64,000 bases of DNA from Prevotella sp. (GCA_017417465.1 JAFPZD010000107.1:1-64000), one strand, 5' to 3'. Numbered from the stretch's first letter, positions 15,232 to 27,180 are shown. Notes: generated by a model not told the origin, from the sequence alone. Numbers and translations are program-made.

Positions 15232-17157
15232 TTAGAAGTCCAAGACCAAGGTTTGGCGAGGTTTCATGGGCAGATTGTCGCTCAAATCGTAGTAGCGGCC
15301 CGTGAGGATGTCCTTCACACGGGAGGCTTTGCCGATGACCTCTTCGTAGCGCTTGACATCGAGTGTGGCGGGCTTTGTGGTGCCGTTGAGGATGGTCATC
15401 ACGGTGCGTCCCTTGTACTGACGTGCGACGACATAGACGCCCTTGTGAGGTATGAACTGCTTCATCGAACCCTTTGTTATCACGTCGTTGCCCTGACGCC
15501 AGTGCAGCAGTCGTGAGAGCCATGAGAACATCTGCTGTTCCTTCTGCGTGCGACCTTCGCGGGTGAATGCGCTGTGGTCGTCGCCAGGGAATCCGCCAGG
15601 GAAGTCCTTGCGCACATAGCCGTCCGACTTGTCCTTGGTACCGTTCATCATAATCTCAGTGCCATAGTACAGCTGGGGTATGCGGCGCACGGTGAGCAGC
15701 AGTGCGAGTGCCTGCTTCAGTGCCAGCGAGTCCTGTCCGTTCTCAAGGAAGCGGTTGGTGTCGTGGTTGTCGATGAAGGCCATCACGCTGGTGGGGTTGG
15801 GGTATAGGTAGTCGTAGACGAACGAGTCGTAGAGGCGGTTGAAGCCACGCCACCACCCATCGGTCTCCTCCTGCTTGGCCGAGTCGAGACGCTCCTGGAA
15901 GGCGAAGTCCATCACGGTCTTGAGGTACGAGTTCTGGTCGCTGAGCTTCGAGTCTTTCTGCCATGTGGCGGTGTAGGCGGGTGTGGTGACCCACGTCTCG
16001 CCGACAGTATTGAAGTTGGGGTACTCAGTGTCGAGCTCCTTCATCCACTGTGCCATTGGCTCTCGGAAGGCGTAAGGATAAGTGTCCATGCGGATGCCGT
16101 CGATGTCGGCGGTCTCAATCCACCAGATACTGTTCTGAATGAGGTAGCGCATGAGGTGTGGGTTGCGCTGGTTGAAGTCGGGCATCGTCGAGACGAACCA
16201 GCCGTCCTGCGTCTCGCGCTTGTCGACGTCAGAGGCGTAGGGATCGAGCACGGGCGTCAGCTTGTAGCTTGTCTGGAGGAAGCTGGTGTTGCGCGAGTCG
16301 CTGGTGCCGCCGCTCTCCTTGAGCCATTCGTGCAGGTTGAACCAGTCGTTAGAAGGCATGTCGGCCACCCAGGGGTGCTCAAAGCCACAGTGGTTGAAGA
16401 TCATGTCCATCACCACCTTGAGGCCACGCTGGTGGCACTCATCGATGACCTGACGGTACTTCTGGTTGGTGCCGAAGCGGGGGTCAACGCGGTAGTAGTC
16501 GGTGCAGGCGTAGCCGTGATAGGTCGACCACTCCATCATGTCGGGCGAGTCGTTTTCGAGGATGGGCGTGAACCAGAGGGCCGTGACGCCCAAATCGGTG
16601 AAGTAGTCGAGGTGCTGCCGCAAGCCCTCAAGGTCGCCACCATGGCGAAGCGACGGTGCCGAGCGGTCTTCTTTGTAGGGACGTAAGCCGGGCATCTGTG
16701 CCTGATGGTCGGCCGACTGTGCAAAGCGGTCGGGCATGAGCAGGTAGAGCACGTCGCTGATATCGAAGCCACGACGCTCCTCACCACGACGCTCACGCTG
16801 CTTCAGCGTGTACTGCGCCGTGAGTTCCTTGTTCTTGATTTTCAGCGCGTCGTCCTTCACCGTCAGCTTCAGCGTCATCGTGCCAGGACGGGCATCCTTC
16901 AGGTTCAGGTAGACGAGCAGGTAGTTGGGCGAGTCGAGGCGCACGACGCTGTCGACGCGAACGCCTGGATAGTCAGTCGTCACGTTGGTGGTGCTGCGAA
17001 TGTTCTTTCCGTAGATCATCAGCTGCAGCGACGGGTTCTTCATGCCTACATACCAGTCAGTAGGGTCGATGCGGTCGACGCTCACCAGAGGTTTCTTTGC
17101 TGCACTCATTGTCAGGATTTGAGCCACAAGGGCCATCAGTAATATTATGCGTTTCAT
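15232..17157 (-). CDS. susA: neopullulanase / cyclomaltodextrinase (SusA-like, GH13)
   Basis: 641 residues: a signal peptide (MKRIILLMALVAQILTMSAA), an N-terminal immunoglobulin-like domain of the cyclomaltodextrinase type (about residues 24-120), then a GH13 barrel. Catalytic regions: GLKVVMDMIFNHCG, DIDGIRMDTYPY, VGETWVTT and FIDNHDTNRF. The domain order and length match SusA of Bacteroides, a periplasmic enzyme splitting imported maltooligosaccharides, cyclodextrins and pullulan. It starts 36 bases after the pulA stop with no promoter visible, so it belongs to the pulA transcript. The patch QRERRGEERRGFD (about residue 122-134) is a low-complexity insertion before the barrel. Confidence 0.88.
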   Translation of the reverse strand: MKRIILLMALVAQILTMSAAKKPLVSVDRIDPTDWYVGMKNPSLQLMIYGKNIRSTTNVTTDYPGVRVDSVVRLDSPNYLLVYLNLKDARPGTMTLKLTVKDDALKIKNKELTAQYTLKQRERRGEERRGFDISDVLYLLMPDRFAQSADHQAQMPGLRPYKEDRSAPSLRHGGDLEGLRQHLDYFTDLGVTALWFTPILENDSPDMMEWSTYHGYACTDYYRVDPRFGTNQKYRQVIDECHQRGLKVVMDMIFNHCGFEHPWVADMPSNDWFNLHEWLKESGGTSDSRNTSFLQTSYKLTPVLDPYASDVDKRETQDGWFVSTMPDFNQRNPHLMRYLIQNSIWWIETADIDGIRMDTYPYAFREPMAQWMKELDTEYPNFNTVGETWVTTPAYTATWQKDSKLSDQNSYLKTVMDFAFQERLDSAKQEETDGWWRGFNRLYDSFVYDYLYPNPTSVMAFIDNHDTNRFLENGQDSLALKQALALLLTVRRIPQLYYGTEIMMNGTKDKSDGYVRKDFPGGFPGDDHSAFTREGRTQKEQQMFSWLSRLLHWRQGNDVITKGSMKQFIPHKGVYVVARQYKGRTVMTILNGTTKPATLDVKRYEEVIGKASRVKDILTGRYYDLSDNLPMKPRQTLVLDF

Positions 17158-17193
17158 ACTTGGGTGGTTATAGGAATTAATGTCTGTCTGTTG

Positions 17194-19101
17194 TTAATTA
17201 TGCATGATCAGTGCCGACTGTGGGGCAACGCTAACCGTGGTGCCACTCACCTCGCCGAGGCCCTGCTCGTCGATCTTTCCATCGCGGCACACCACCTGGT
17301 AAGTGCCTTCAGGGACGCTGACCGTCCGTGCGGCGCGGTTGGCATTGAGCACGACGATGATGTCCTGCCACTCATCGCCACCAGCATGTTCCTTCAGGCG
17401 GTAGGCCACCAGGCAGTCGCCCTCAACGGGCAGGAACTCCAGGTGCTGCTTCACCAGTGTCGTCTGACCCAGGCGGAAGGCAGGGTGATGCTTGCGCAGG
17501 GCGATAAGGTTCTTGTAGTAGTCGAACACCTGCGGATAGCGCTCCTTATTGCTCCAATCGAGCTTATTGATGCTGTCGGGCGACTCGTAGGAGTTGTGGA
17601 CGCCCTTCTTGTCGCGCAGCAGCTCCTCGCCGCAGAGCATGAAGGGCACACCCTGCGAGGTAAACACGGCCGTCTGTGCCAGCAGGTCGAGCTTAATGAG
17701 CGTTGCCTCGTTGAGACTAGGTATCGAGGCGCGCAGGCGGTCAACAAGACACATGTCGTCGTGACAGCTCACGTAAGCCATCATCTGCGTTGGCTCCAGA
17801 GCATAGGGAACCTTCGAGTAGTTCACCTTCTCGTAATCCACCTGTGGGTGCTCCACCATGCCGGCGATGCCAGCTTTCAGGCTTTCCTCCTCGCCAGGCT
17901 GTCCTGCCAGGAATGCGCCCTTGGTATCGTCGCTAAAGGGGCCACGCAGGGCGTCGCGCATGTCGTCGCTGAAAGCAGCGATGCGTGGCATCTGCGAGAT
18001 GTTAGCCTTCAGACCCAAATCCTCGCCTGGCAGGCCGCAGCTGCCAGCACTCCAACCTTCACCATAGATAAATATGGAGGGATCAATCTCGTCGAGGGCG
18101 GCGCGTATGGCGTTCATCGTCTCAATGTCGTGGCATCCCATCAGGTCGAAGCGGAAGCCGTCGATGTGGTATTCCGTGGCCCAGTACTTCACGCTCTCGA
18201 TCATGAAGCGGCGCATCATGGGCTTCTCAGAGGCCGTCTCATTGCCACAGCCAGAGCCATTGGAATACTGGCCGTCAGCCGTCTTGCGGTAGTAGTAGTC
18301 AGGGAAGGTGCGCTGGAAGTTCGAGCCGTCGATGTTGAACGTGTGGTTATAGACGACATCGAGCACCACAGCAATGCCTGCCTTGTGGAGGCTCTGAACC
18401 ATCTGTTTGAACTCACGGACGCGGCACAGCGGGTCGTAGGGATCAGTGGAGTAGCCACCCTCAGGCACGTTGTAGTTCACAGGGTCGTAGCCCCAGTTGT
18501 ATTGCGGCTCATCGAGGCGTGTCTCGTCTACTGAGCCGTAGTCGTAGCTCGGCAGAATGTGAACGGCATTCACGCCGAGGTCGGTCAGGTGGGCAATGGC
18601 CCACGGCTCGGTCAGGGCGAGGTACTTGCCAGGGTGCTGGGCATCGGGACGGGCGACGGAGAAGTCACGATGGTGCATCTCATAGACAACGATGTCGGCC
18701 CAATTCGCAGGGCGCTGGAAGTTGTCGCTCCCCCACCCTTCAGGGTTCGTTTCGCTCAGGTCGGCAACAACGCCCTTCTGACCATTGACGGTAACGGCCT
18801 TGGCAAAGGTGCCTGGCGATACCTGCCCATTGACCACGAAGACATACTCCTTGCCTTTCTGATCGCCTTTGACAGTAGCCGTCCAGAAGGCGCCCTCGTC
18901 AGGCGGCGTTTTGGTATTAAGCTTGGTCATGGGAACGGTGTCCTCGCCGATGATGACGTAGCACTGTGCATCGTCGGGTGCGAAGAGCTTGAAGATGGTC
19001 TTGTCGGGCGAATACGTCATCTCGTCGAACGTAAACGTAGTGTCGCTGGGGCCGCATGCCAACAGCAGCGCTGTGATGGCAGCCAAAGTGAGTTGTTTCA
19101 T
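17194..19101 (-). CDS. pulA: type I pullulanase lipoprotein (GH13, debranching)
   Basis: 635 residues with a lipoprotein signal (LLLAC near residue 16). An N-terminal CBM48-like domain precedes the barrel. The pullulanase signature YNWGYDPVNYNVPEGGYSTD is present, with catalytic regions IDGFRFDLMG (nucleophile), IYGEGWSAG (acid/base) and YVSCHDDMCL. It hydrolyses alpha-1,6 branches in pullulan and branched maltodextrins. The start at 19101 was chosen for the signal peptide; the longer form from 19170 begins upstream of the -7 box at 19132-19139. First gene of the pulA-susA transcript. Confidence 0.9.
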   Translation of the reverse strand: MKQLTLAAITALLLACGPSDTTFTFDEMTYSPDKTIFKLFAPDDAQCYVIIGEDTVPMTKLNTKTPPDEGAFWTATVKGDQKGKEYVFVVNGQVSPGTFAKAVTVNGQKGVVADLSETNPEGWGSDNFQRPANWADIVVYEMHHRDFSVARPDAQHPGKYLALTEPWAIAHLTDLGVNAVHILPSYDYGSVDETRLDEPQYNWGYDPVNYNVPEGGYSTDPYDPLCRVREFKQMVQSLHKAGIAVVLDVVYNHTFNIDGSNFQRTFPDYYYRKTADGQYSNGSGCGNETASEKPMMRRFMIESVKYWATEYHIDGFRFDLMGCHDIETMNAIRAALDEIDPSIFIYGEGWSAGSCGLPGEDLGLKANISQMPRIAAFSDDMRDALRGPFSDDTKGAFLAGQPGEEESLKAGIAGMVEHPQVDYEKVNYSKVPYALEPTQMMAYVSCHDDMCLVDRLRASIPSLNEATLIKLDLLAQTAVFTSQGVPFMLCGEELLRDKKGVHNSYESPDSINKLDWSNKERYPQVFDYYKNLIALRKHHPAFRLGQTTLVKQHLEFLPVEGDCLVAYRLKEHAGGDEWQDIIVVLNANRAARTVSVPEGTYQVVCRDGKIDEQGLGEVSGTTVSVAPQSALIMHN

Positions 19102-19131
19102 GAGCTTATTGTTTTTAGTTATACTTGGGGG

Positions 19132-19139
19132 CAAAATTA
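19132..19139 (-). promoter_or_regulatory. -7 box before pulA
   Basis: TAATTTTG on the minus strand, 31 bases before the ATG at 19101. The -33 element is not clear. Confidence 0.55.
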
Positions 19140-19214
19140 CAAAAAAATAATGAAAGCACGCGCGTTCCACCCTCTTTTTTGAAAAAAAAGTAGAAAAACG
19201 ATTCCCAGACGTGC

Positions 19215-21521
<2,307 letters not shown>

Positions 21522-21540
21522 TTAGTAAATTATGAGAAAT

Positions 21541-21583
21541 GAGAAGTGGTAAGTTACCTCTCATTTCTCACTTACCACTTCTC
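21541..21583. other. hairpin between malQ and susB
   Basis: GAGAAGTGGTAAG (21541-21553) and CTTACCACTTCTC (21571-21583) form a perfect 13-bp stem with a 17-base loop. There is no T run, so it is more likely an mRNA processing or stability element than a terminator. Confidence 0.65.
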
Positions 21584-21590
21584 ACTTCTC

Positions 21591-24164
21591 TTATCGTCCG
21601 CTCTGCTGCACGAGGCGGGTGACTTCGCGATTGAAGTCAACGGCCTCCATGAGCTGCTCGATGGTGAGGTGCATGCGCCAACGCCAGTAGTGGCGTGGGT
21701 TAGCGGGGATGTTGATGCGCTCACCATTGGGGTCGGCCAACCTCAGGCCCTCGTCGATGGAGAGCCAATCCTGTAGCGAGAGGAGGCAGAGCATGGACGG
21801 CGAGTGGAGGTGAGCTGCCACAATCTCCTCAGCCAGAACGCCGGGCAGCGGGTGAGGCGCTGGTCCACCATGGTGGAGCATGTCTGCGTAGTATGCCTGC
21901 GTCTGGTCCCAGTCTTCATCCCACCACTGGCGAAGCGTCGACATGTCGTGGGTTGAGATAGTGGCCACCGAACGATAGGGGTTGGCGGGTAGATAGCCAA
22001 AGCGTGAACGCGGATCCTTAGGCATCGACTGTATCTCGAGCGAGAGGATGCGCAACTCGTTCATCACCCAAGCCACGCAGTCGGGCACCATGCCGAGGTC
22101 CTCGGCACAGACGAGCATGCGTGTGGCTTGCGTCAGGCGTGGCAGCTTCTTCATGGCCTCGTGGTACCAGTACTGGTTGTTGCGACGATAGAAGTAATCG
22201 TTGTAGAGGCGGTTGAAGGCATCCTTATCCTTGTCCCACAGTGCCTCGTAGACGAAGTCGGTTTGCACGGCGATGCGCGGGTGGAACTTGTTGGGGTCCT
22301 TGCGGTCGTGGACGAAAAGGACGTCGCTGATGAGGGCATAGAGGCCGTCGCGCAGGTTATTGTCGTCCTTGTCGGCGAAGTAAGCTTCAATCTTGCGCTG
22401 CGTGTCGAACTCAGGCTTCATCTGCCAGATGTCGTCGTGCAGCGGCTGGAGGAAGTGCTCCTTGACGTAGGCGGTGCGCTCACCAAAGATGCGCTGCAGC
22501 GTCCAGTTGGCGATGAAGGGCCGCGTCATGTGCTCCTCATTAAAGGGAAGGCCGTAGGCCTCTATCTCTTCGCGCGACATACCCAGTGCGGGCGAGAACT
22601 GTCCGAGCAGACCGTGAACGGCATCGATGGGAATCTCCCAGATGCGGAAGAAGCCCAGCACGTGGTCGATGCGGTAGGCATCGAAGAATTGCGCCATCTT
22701 ACGGAAGCGGCGTACCCACCACGAGCATCCATCCTGCAGCATGACGTCCCAGTTGTAGGTGGGGAATCCCCAGTTCTGGCCGTTGGTCGAGAAAGCATCG
22801 GGTGGTGCACCAGCCTGTCCGTTGAGGTTGAAGTAGCGTGGCTCAACCTGTGCCTCGACGCCGTCGCGTGAGATGCCGATGGGAATGTCGCCCTTGAGGA
22901 TGACCTTGTTGTTACGGGCATACTCGTGTGCGAGGTGCATCTGTTGGTCGAGGTTGAACTGCACGAAGAACCAGAAGGCCTGATCGCCAGCACCATCCCT
23001 CTTGACGCAATAGTCAGCATAGGGCACGAGCCACTCCTTGTTGTCCTCGAAGAACGACTTGTAGGCCTTGGTGCGCATGATACGTGCGCCCTCCTGCTTG
23101 AAGATCAGCTTCAGGTATTCGCACTTGGCATCGTTGACGCGCTCGTAGTCAATCTGTGGCAGGGCGTTAAGCTCCTGGCGCAACTGTTCAAACTGGCTGC
23201 GCTGCTCCTCGTCCTTGAGGGGCGGCAGCTGGCGCAGGTCGGTGAACTGCGGGTGGAGAGCGTAGATGCTGATGGCGTTGTAGGGATAGGAGTCCGTCCA
23301 AGTGTGGGTGATGGTGGTGTCGTTGATGGGCAGGATCTGAAGGATGCGCTGCCCCGTCTTGGCACACCAGTCGACCATCATCTTCAGGTCGCCAAAGTCG
23401 CCCACGCCGAAGCTACCCTCAGAGCGCAGCGAGAAGACGGGGACGACGGTACCTGCTCCGCGCCAGCCGGGAATGGCGAAGAACGCGGGTGCCAGTTGGT
23501 AAGCCACACACTCGCCACGCTTCAGCTGCGGAACGACGATCGTGCGATTGTCAGCCTGCTCCCAGAGGGCATCGCCGCCAGTGAGCACCACGAACTTGAA
23601 CTCCATGTCGGCCGGCAGACGGTCAGCTTCGAGGCAGATGGCCCACTCGTTGGGCTGCTGCTCGGTCATCGGAAGTGCCTTGGCGACATCCCATGCGCCA
23701 AGGTAAGTGGGAGAGCCTACAACGCCCAGGCGGTCGGTGCTGCGCAACTGTGCGGCACGGACGGTCAGGACGATGTGGGGTGTGGGGATGTTGGGTTGCT
23801 GCGGATCGGTGACCAGCCGTTTCTCAACACACTGTGTGAAGGCCGAAGAATAGAGATAGCTGTCCTCAGGGATGTCAATCCAACGGTCATAGAAGACGTA
23901 AGACTTGACATCGGGCAGCAGACGTGCCTGGTGGGGAGCCGTCAGCCATTCCGTGCGAACGATGTCGTCACCCCGCTGCACGCTGTAGTAGTAGCACAGT
24001 GTCTGAGTGTCATCGTTATCGGCCTTGGTCATCTCGTAGGTCCATTGCTGACCATTGTTTGTCGACATGGCGTGGCTGGCCGTGCGGCCATCCTCACCAA
24101 AAATGTTCAGTACCAGTTGCTCGCCAAAAGTTGTCTGGTAATCTAAGTTAAATAGTAATTTCAT
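21591..24164 (-). CDS. malQ: 4-alpha-glucanotransferase with two starch-binding domains (GH77)
   Basis: 857 residues: two CBM20-like domains (about 1-110 and 125-245, the second with VVGSPTYLGAWDVAKALPM), then a GH77 catalytic domain beginning GTVVPVFSLRSEGSFGVGDF. Catalytic regions: AYRIDHVLGFFRIWEIP (nucleophile Asp), LVCAEDLGMVP (acid/base) and STHDMSTLRQWW. No signal peptide, so it works in the cytoplasm, disproportionating maltodextrins to glucose plus longer chains. The CBM20-GH77 arrangement is like plant DPE2 and is common in Bacteroidetes. Its own promoter lies at 24190-24197, with a perfect LacI-type palindrome 50 bases further upstream. Confidence 0.93.
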   Translation of the reverse strand: MKLLFNLDYQTTFGEQLVLNIFGEDGRTASHAMSTNNGQQWTYEMTKADNDDTQTLCYYYSVQRGDDIVRTEWLTAPHQARLLPDVKSYVFYDRWIDIPEDSYLYSSAFTQCVEKRLVTDPQQPNIPTPHIVLTVRAAQLRSTDRLGVVGSPTYLGAWDVAKALPMTEQQPNEWAICLEADRLPADMEFKFVVLTGGDALWEQADNRTIVVPQLKRGECVAYQLAPAFFAIPGWRGAGTVVPVFSLRSEGSFGVGDFGDLKMMVDWCAKTGQRILQILPINDTTITHTWTDSYPYNAISIYALHPQFTDLRQLPPLKDEEQRSQFEQLRQELNALPQIDYERVNDAKCEYLKLIFKQEGARIMRTKAYKSFFEDNKEWLVPYADYCVKRDGAGDQAFWFFVQFNLDQQMHLAHEYARNNKVILKGDIPIGISRDGVEAQVEPRYFNLNGQAGAPPDAFSTNGQNWGFPTYNWDVMLQDGCSWWVRRFRKMAQFFDAYRIDHVLGFFRIWEIPIDAVHGLLGQFSPALGMSREEIEAYGLPFNEEHMTRPFIANWTLQRIFGERTAYVKEHFLQPLHDDIWQMKPEFDTQRKIEAYFADKDDNNLRDGLYALISDVLFVHDRKDPNKFHPRIAVQTDFVYEALWDKDKDAFNRLYNDYFYRRNNQYWYHEAMKKLPRLTQATRMLVCAEDLGMVPDCVAWVMNELRILSLEIQSMPKDPRSRFGYLPANPYRSVATISTHDMSTLRQWWDEDWDQTQAYYADMLHHGGPAPHPLPGVLAEEIVAAHLHSPSMLCLLSLQDWLSIDEGLRLADPNGERINIPANPRHYWRWRMHLTIEQLMEAVDFNREVTRLVQQSGR

Positions 24165-24189
24165 AAGTCGAGTGGTTTCTAATCTGGGT

Positions 24190-24197
24190 CAAAGTTA
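24190..24197 (-). promoter_or_regulatory. -7 box before malQ
   Basis: TAACTTTG on the minus strand, 25 bases before the ATG; the -33 site is not a clear TTTG, as might be expected of an activated promoter. Confidence 0.6.
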
Positions 24198-24246
24198 CGA
24201 TTTTTTATCCTTCTGGCGAGCGAGCAACGACCATTATTAGCCAATG

Positions 24247-24272
24247 AAGGGATGCAAACGTTTGCATCCCTT
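24247..24272. promoter_or_regulatory. 26-bp perfect palindrome, LacI-family operator candidate
   Basis: Perfect dyad with the core GATGCAAACGTTTGCATC. GCAAACGTTTGC is the classic half-site pair for LacI/GalR/PurR regulators. It lies about 65-90 bases upstream of the predicted malQ start and only 5 bases after the end of the GH3 gene. It could also act as a stem-loop for the GH3 transcript, but that side has no T run. Confidence 0.55.
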
Positions 24273-24276
24273 TTGT

Positions 24277-26508
24277 TTACAACTTGGCACTTACCTTTCC
24301 CCTGATGTCGGCACTGCTGGCACCTATGAGGAAGCTGTAGGTGCCGGCATCCGTCTGCCACTGGTGGGTGACGTCGTTCCAGAATGCCAAGGCGTGGCGC
24401 GGAATGGTCATGGTAAGCGTCTCGCTCTCGCCAGGCTTCAGCAAGCGGGTTTTGGCGAATCCTTTCAGCTCCTTGACGGGACGGGGGAACGCCTTGTTCT
24501 TCGGCGCTGTGACATACAGCTGAGCCGTCTCCTTGCCTGCCACGCTGCCCGTGTTCTCGACGGTGACACTGACCTCAATGCGCTCAGTTCCCAATTCCTT
24601 AATCGTTACATTGCTGTAGGCAAAGGTGGTATAGCTAAGGCCAAAGCCGAAGGGGAACAGGGGTTGCCGCTTGTCACGTTCGAATCCACGATAACCCACG
24701 AAGACGTCCTCCTTATAATATACTTGTTTGTCGACGCCGGGATAAGCCTCCGCACCGTATTTCACGTAGGGGTAATCCTCGTACTGCTTGGCGAAGGTGA
24801 CAGGAAGCTTGCCACTGGGACACACCTTGCCCGTGAGCACGTTGACTAGGGACGTGCCTGCCTCACTGCCCAGATACCAGCAGTGTACGAGGGCTTTCAC
24901 CTCAGGGAGCCACGGCATGGCATAGGGATTGCCGCCAAAGGTCACCACCACAATGTTGGGCTGAATCTTGGCCAACTGGCTGATAAGCTCGTTCTGTCCA
25001 AAAGAGAGGTCGTACGACTCGCGGTCGCCGTTCTCACAATCCTGACGGTGGTTCTTGTTAAGGCCACCGACAAAGACGATCAGGTCAGCGTCTTCGGCTT
25101 TCGAAAGGGCCTCCGCCTTCAGGCGCTCGTTATCGGCAGGGTCAACTTTGTCAACATGGTCGTAGAGCGCACGACCAGAGGTGTAACCCTGGGCGTAACT
25201 CACTGAGCATTGGGCATTGAGCGTCGAGCAATGGCTACGCAGGGCGTCGAGGGGCGAAATGTCGCGAAGCGTCTTCAGCTCTGACGAGCCACCACCCTGA
25301 GTGAGCGAGCGTGTGGCATTCTCACCAACCACCAGCACATTCTTGTACTTCGACAAATCGAGGGGAAGAATCTTTTCAGACTCCCCTCCCTTGGAGAGGG
25401 GCTGGGGATGGGGTCCATTCTTCAGCAACACGATTCCCTCCTCGCCAATCTCACGGCACGCCTCGTAGTGGGCTTCCGAGCATTGGCTGCCAATGACCTT
25501 CTTGGGATTCATGCTGGTGCGGAAGATGGTGCGCAGCACACGGGCCACCTTATCGTCGAGCACCGACATGGGGATGCGCCCCTCGTTGATGAGCCGCTCG
25601 AACTTGTCAGCCAGATAATAGTCCTTGTAGCTGAACTCGGCCTCCTTAACCTTACCGTCGGTAAACGACCCCATCTCGATGTCGAGGCCTCCGGTGGCTG
25701 CCTGCCAGGTGTCGGTAACACCGCCCCAGTCGCTGACGACAGCACCGTCCCACTGCCACTCACCCTTCAGGATGCCGTTGAGTAGTTCGTCGTGCTGGCA
25801 GCAGTGCGTGCCTTTCCAGAAGTTGTAACTGCCCATGATGGTCCACACATGGGCATCGGCGACCGCCCGCTGGAAGGGGTAGAGATAAATTTCGCGCATG
25901 GCACGCTCCGACACATTGACATTCACTGCGAAGCGGTCGGTCTCCTGGTCGTTCAGCACGAAATGCTTCAGACAGCAAGCCACGCCATTCTGCTGAGCTG
26001 CCCGAATGTAGGGCACCACCATCTCGCCAGCCAACACGGGGTCTTCGCCCATGTATTCGAAAGCGCGCCCGTTCATCGGCGTACGCTGTATGTTCACGCC
26101 AGGGCCTAACAGCACGTCCTTTCCACGAAAGGCGAACTCCTCGCTGAGCACACGGCCATAGAGGGTCGACAGGTCGCGGTTCCACGTGGATGCCAGACAC
26201 GTCAGCGACGGGAAGGCCACAATCGAGTCGTTCGTCCACCGAGCCGGACTCCAGGTGTTCCATTCCAGCTCCTCACGCACGCCGTGAGGCCCGTCGTCCA
26301 TGTTCAGCTGACGGATGCCCAGCCGGGGCACGCCTGCCGAAGTGAACTTACTCTGTGCGTGCAGCACCTGAATCTTTTCGTGCGTAGTCATGCGGCTCAG
26401 TGCATCTTGCACTCGCTGCTCCAGCGGCGCCTGCGGATCAAGATAGACCTGCGCCTGTGTCGTCATCGTCATCATCACCAACGAAGCGATTATAAAAAGT
26501 CTTTTCAT
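24277..26508 (-). CDS. beta-glucosidase-type glycoside hydrolase (GH3)
   Basis: 743 residues: a signal peptide (MKRLFIIASLVMMTMTTQAQ), an N-terminal GH3 barrel with AVVSDWGGVTDTW (nucleophile Asp, about residue 272), an alpha/beta sandwich domain and a C-terminal fibronectin-like domain (from about residue 650). Such enzymes remove beta-linked or occasionally other terminal sugars in the periplasm; the exact sugar is not predictable. The insertion GPHPQPLSKGGESEK (about residue 374) is encoded by a palindromic CCCCTC/GAGGGG repeat, as in other genes of this window. The ATG at 26508 lies after the -7 box at 26540-26547. Confidence 0.9.
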   Translation of the reverse strand: MKRLFIIASLVMMTMTTQAQVYLDPQAPLEQRVQDALSRMTTHEKIQVLHAQSKFTSAGVPRLGIRQLNMDDGPHGVREELEWNTWSPARWTNDSIVAFPSLTCLASTWNRDLSTLYGRVLSEEFAFRGKDVLLGPGVNIQRTPMNGRAFEYMGEDPVLAGEMVVPYIRAAQQNGVACCLKHFVLNDQETDRFAVNVNVSERAMREIYLYPFQRAVADAHVWTIMGSYNFWKGTHCCQHDELLNGILKGEWQWDGAVVSDWGGVTDTWQAATGGLDIEMGSFTDGKVKEAEFSYKDYYLADKFERLINEGRIPMSVLDDKVARVLRTIFRTSMNPKKVIGSQCSEAHYEACREIGEEGIVLLKNGPHPQPLSKGGESEKILPLDLSKYKNVLVVGENATRSLTQGGGSSELKTLRDISPLDALRSHCSTLNAQCSVSYAQGYTSGRALYDHVDKVDPADNERLKAEALSKAEDADLIVFVGGLNKNHRQDCENGDRESYDLSFGQNELISQLAKIQPNIVVVTFGGNPYAMPWLPEVKALVHCWYLGSEAGTSLVNVLTGKVCPSGKLPVTFAKQYEDYPYVKYGAEAYPGVDKQVYYKEDVFVGYRGFERDKRQPLFPFGFGLSYTTFAYSNVTIKELGTERIEVSVTVENTGSVAGKETAQLYVTAPKNKAFPRPVKELKGFAKTRLLKPGESETLTMTIPRHALAFWNDVTHQWQTDAGTYSFLIGASSADIRGKVSAKL

Positions 26509-26539
26509 GCTAAAAATAGTTATTGGTTGTATTTGCGTG

Positions 26540-26547
26540 CAAAGATA
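26540..26547 (-). promoter_or_regulatory. -7 box before the GH3 gene
   Basis: TATCTTTG on the minus strand, 31 bases before the ATG. No clear -33. Confidence 0.6.
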
Positions 26548-26665
26548 CAACTTTTTCTGCATTCTCCCTCTCTTTTTGCCTATTATTTATGATTAATGCT
26601 GTAAAATAATTCGACCTCCGCAAGTTCCAACAAATCTGCTTCATGAGTTTTACCACTTTAAAGTA

Positions 26666-26753
26666 GGGTTTTGTTGATTCATGGAGGGCTCCACACCTGC
26701 CCAGAAACAGGGTTTTGTTGGTTCATGGAGGGCTCCACACCTGCCCGAAAGCA
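26666..26753. repeat. 44-bp tandem repeat, two units plus a degenerate third
   Basis: Units start at 26666 and 26710 and share GGGTTTTGTTG, TTCATGGAGGGCTCC and ACACCTGCCC. A third, decayed unit follows to about 26782. First block of the 1.36-kb gene-free stretch 26509-27865. Confidence 0.85.
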
Positions 26754-26821
26754 GGCTTTTGTCCGGTTCTTGTGGTTCATTCACAAGTTTAACGGACGGC
26801 AACGAGCACAAAATAGCTTCT

Positions 26822-26889
26822 AAAAAAAAATGCCCCGCGCAGGCAGGCAACCTATTGATTATCTGACACTTTAGCGCGGGGCATTTTTT
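26822..26889. terminator. bidirectional terminator hairpin, left
   Basis: A run of nine A, then TGCCCCGCGC (26831-26840), a 33-base loop, GCGCGGGGCA and a T run to 26889. The A and T runs make it a terminator in both directions. It is closely related in sequence to the hairpin at 27519-27583. Confidence 0.75.
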
Positions 26890-27050
26890 CTCACATAGGA
26901 ATCTGACAGTGTTCGGCAGTCATTTTAGTGACAGGGATGGGACATAGAGCCGCATCCATCAATTTGGCGACTGTTAAAAACGGCCGACCACCTTTGCCTA
27001 ATGCTTGCAAAACCTAAAGGACAAGTCCACAAAAACCACTGGAAACTATC

Positions 27051-27138
27051 TTGCGACTTAAGTGGTAAGAACTTGCGACTTAAGTGGTAAGAACTTGCGA
27101 CTTAAGTGGTAAGAACTTGCGACATAAGTGGCAAGACA
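27051..27138. repeat. 22-bp tandem array, four units
   Basis: Units start at 27051, 27073, 27095 and 27117; each contains TTGCGACTTAAGTGGTAAG (the last has two changes). The ACTTAAGT within each unit is itself palindromic. No ORF or spacer-like variability, so it is not a CRISPR. Confidence 0.92.
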
Positions 27139-27180
27139 GTAAAACGCTGGTTTTCACAAAGAGAAACCGCGCTAAAGAAC

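Noticed and set aside
17164-18534. 456-codon open frame on the plus strand opposite pulA
   Set aside because: Shadow of the GC-rich pulA gene; low-complexity His/Val/Leu-rich translation with no recognisable domain. The same applies to long frames opposite malQ (22926-24146), the aminotransferase (2837-3895), der (45171-46319) and ilvB (55349-56476).
27051-27138. Possible CRISPR array
   Set aside because: Units are contiguous with no spacers, and no cas gene is present in the window. The other 21-22-bp arrays were rejected for the same reason.
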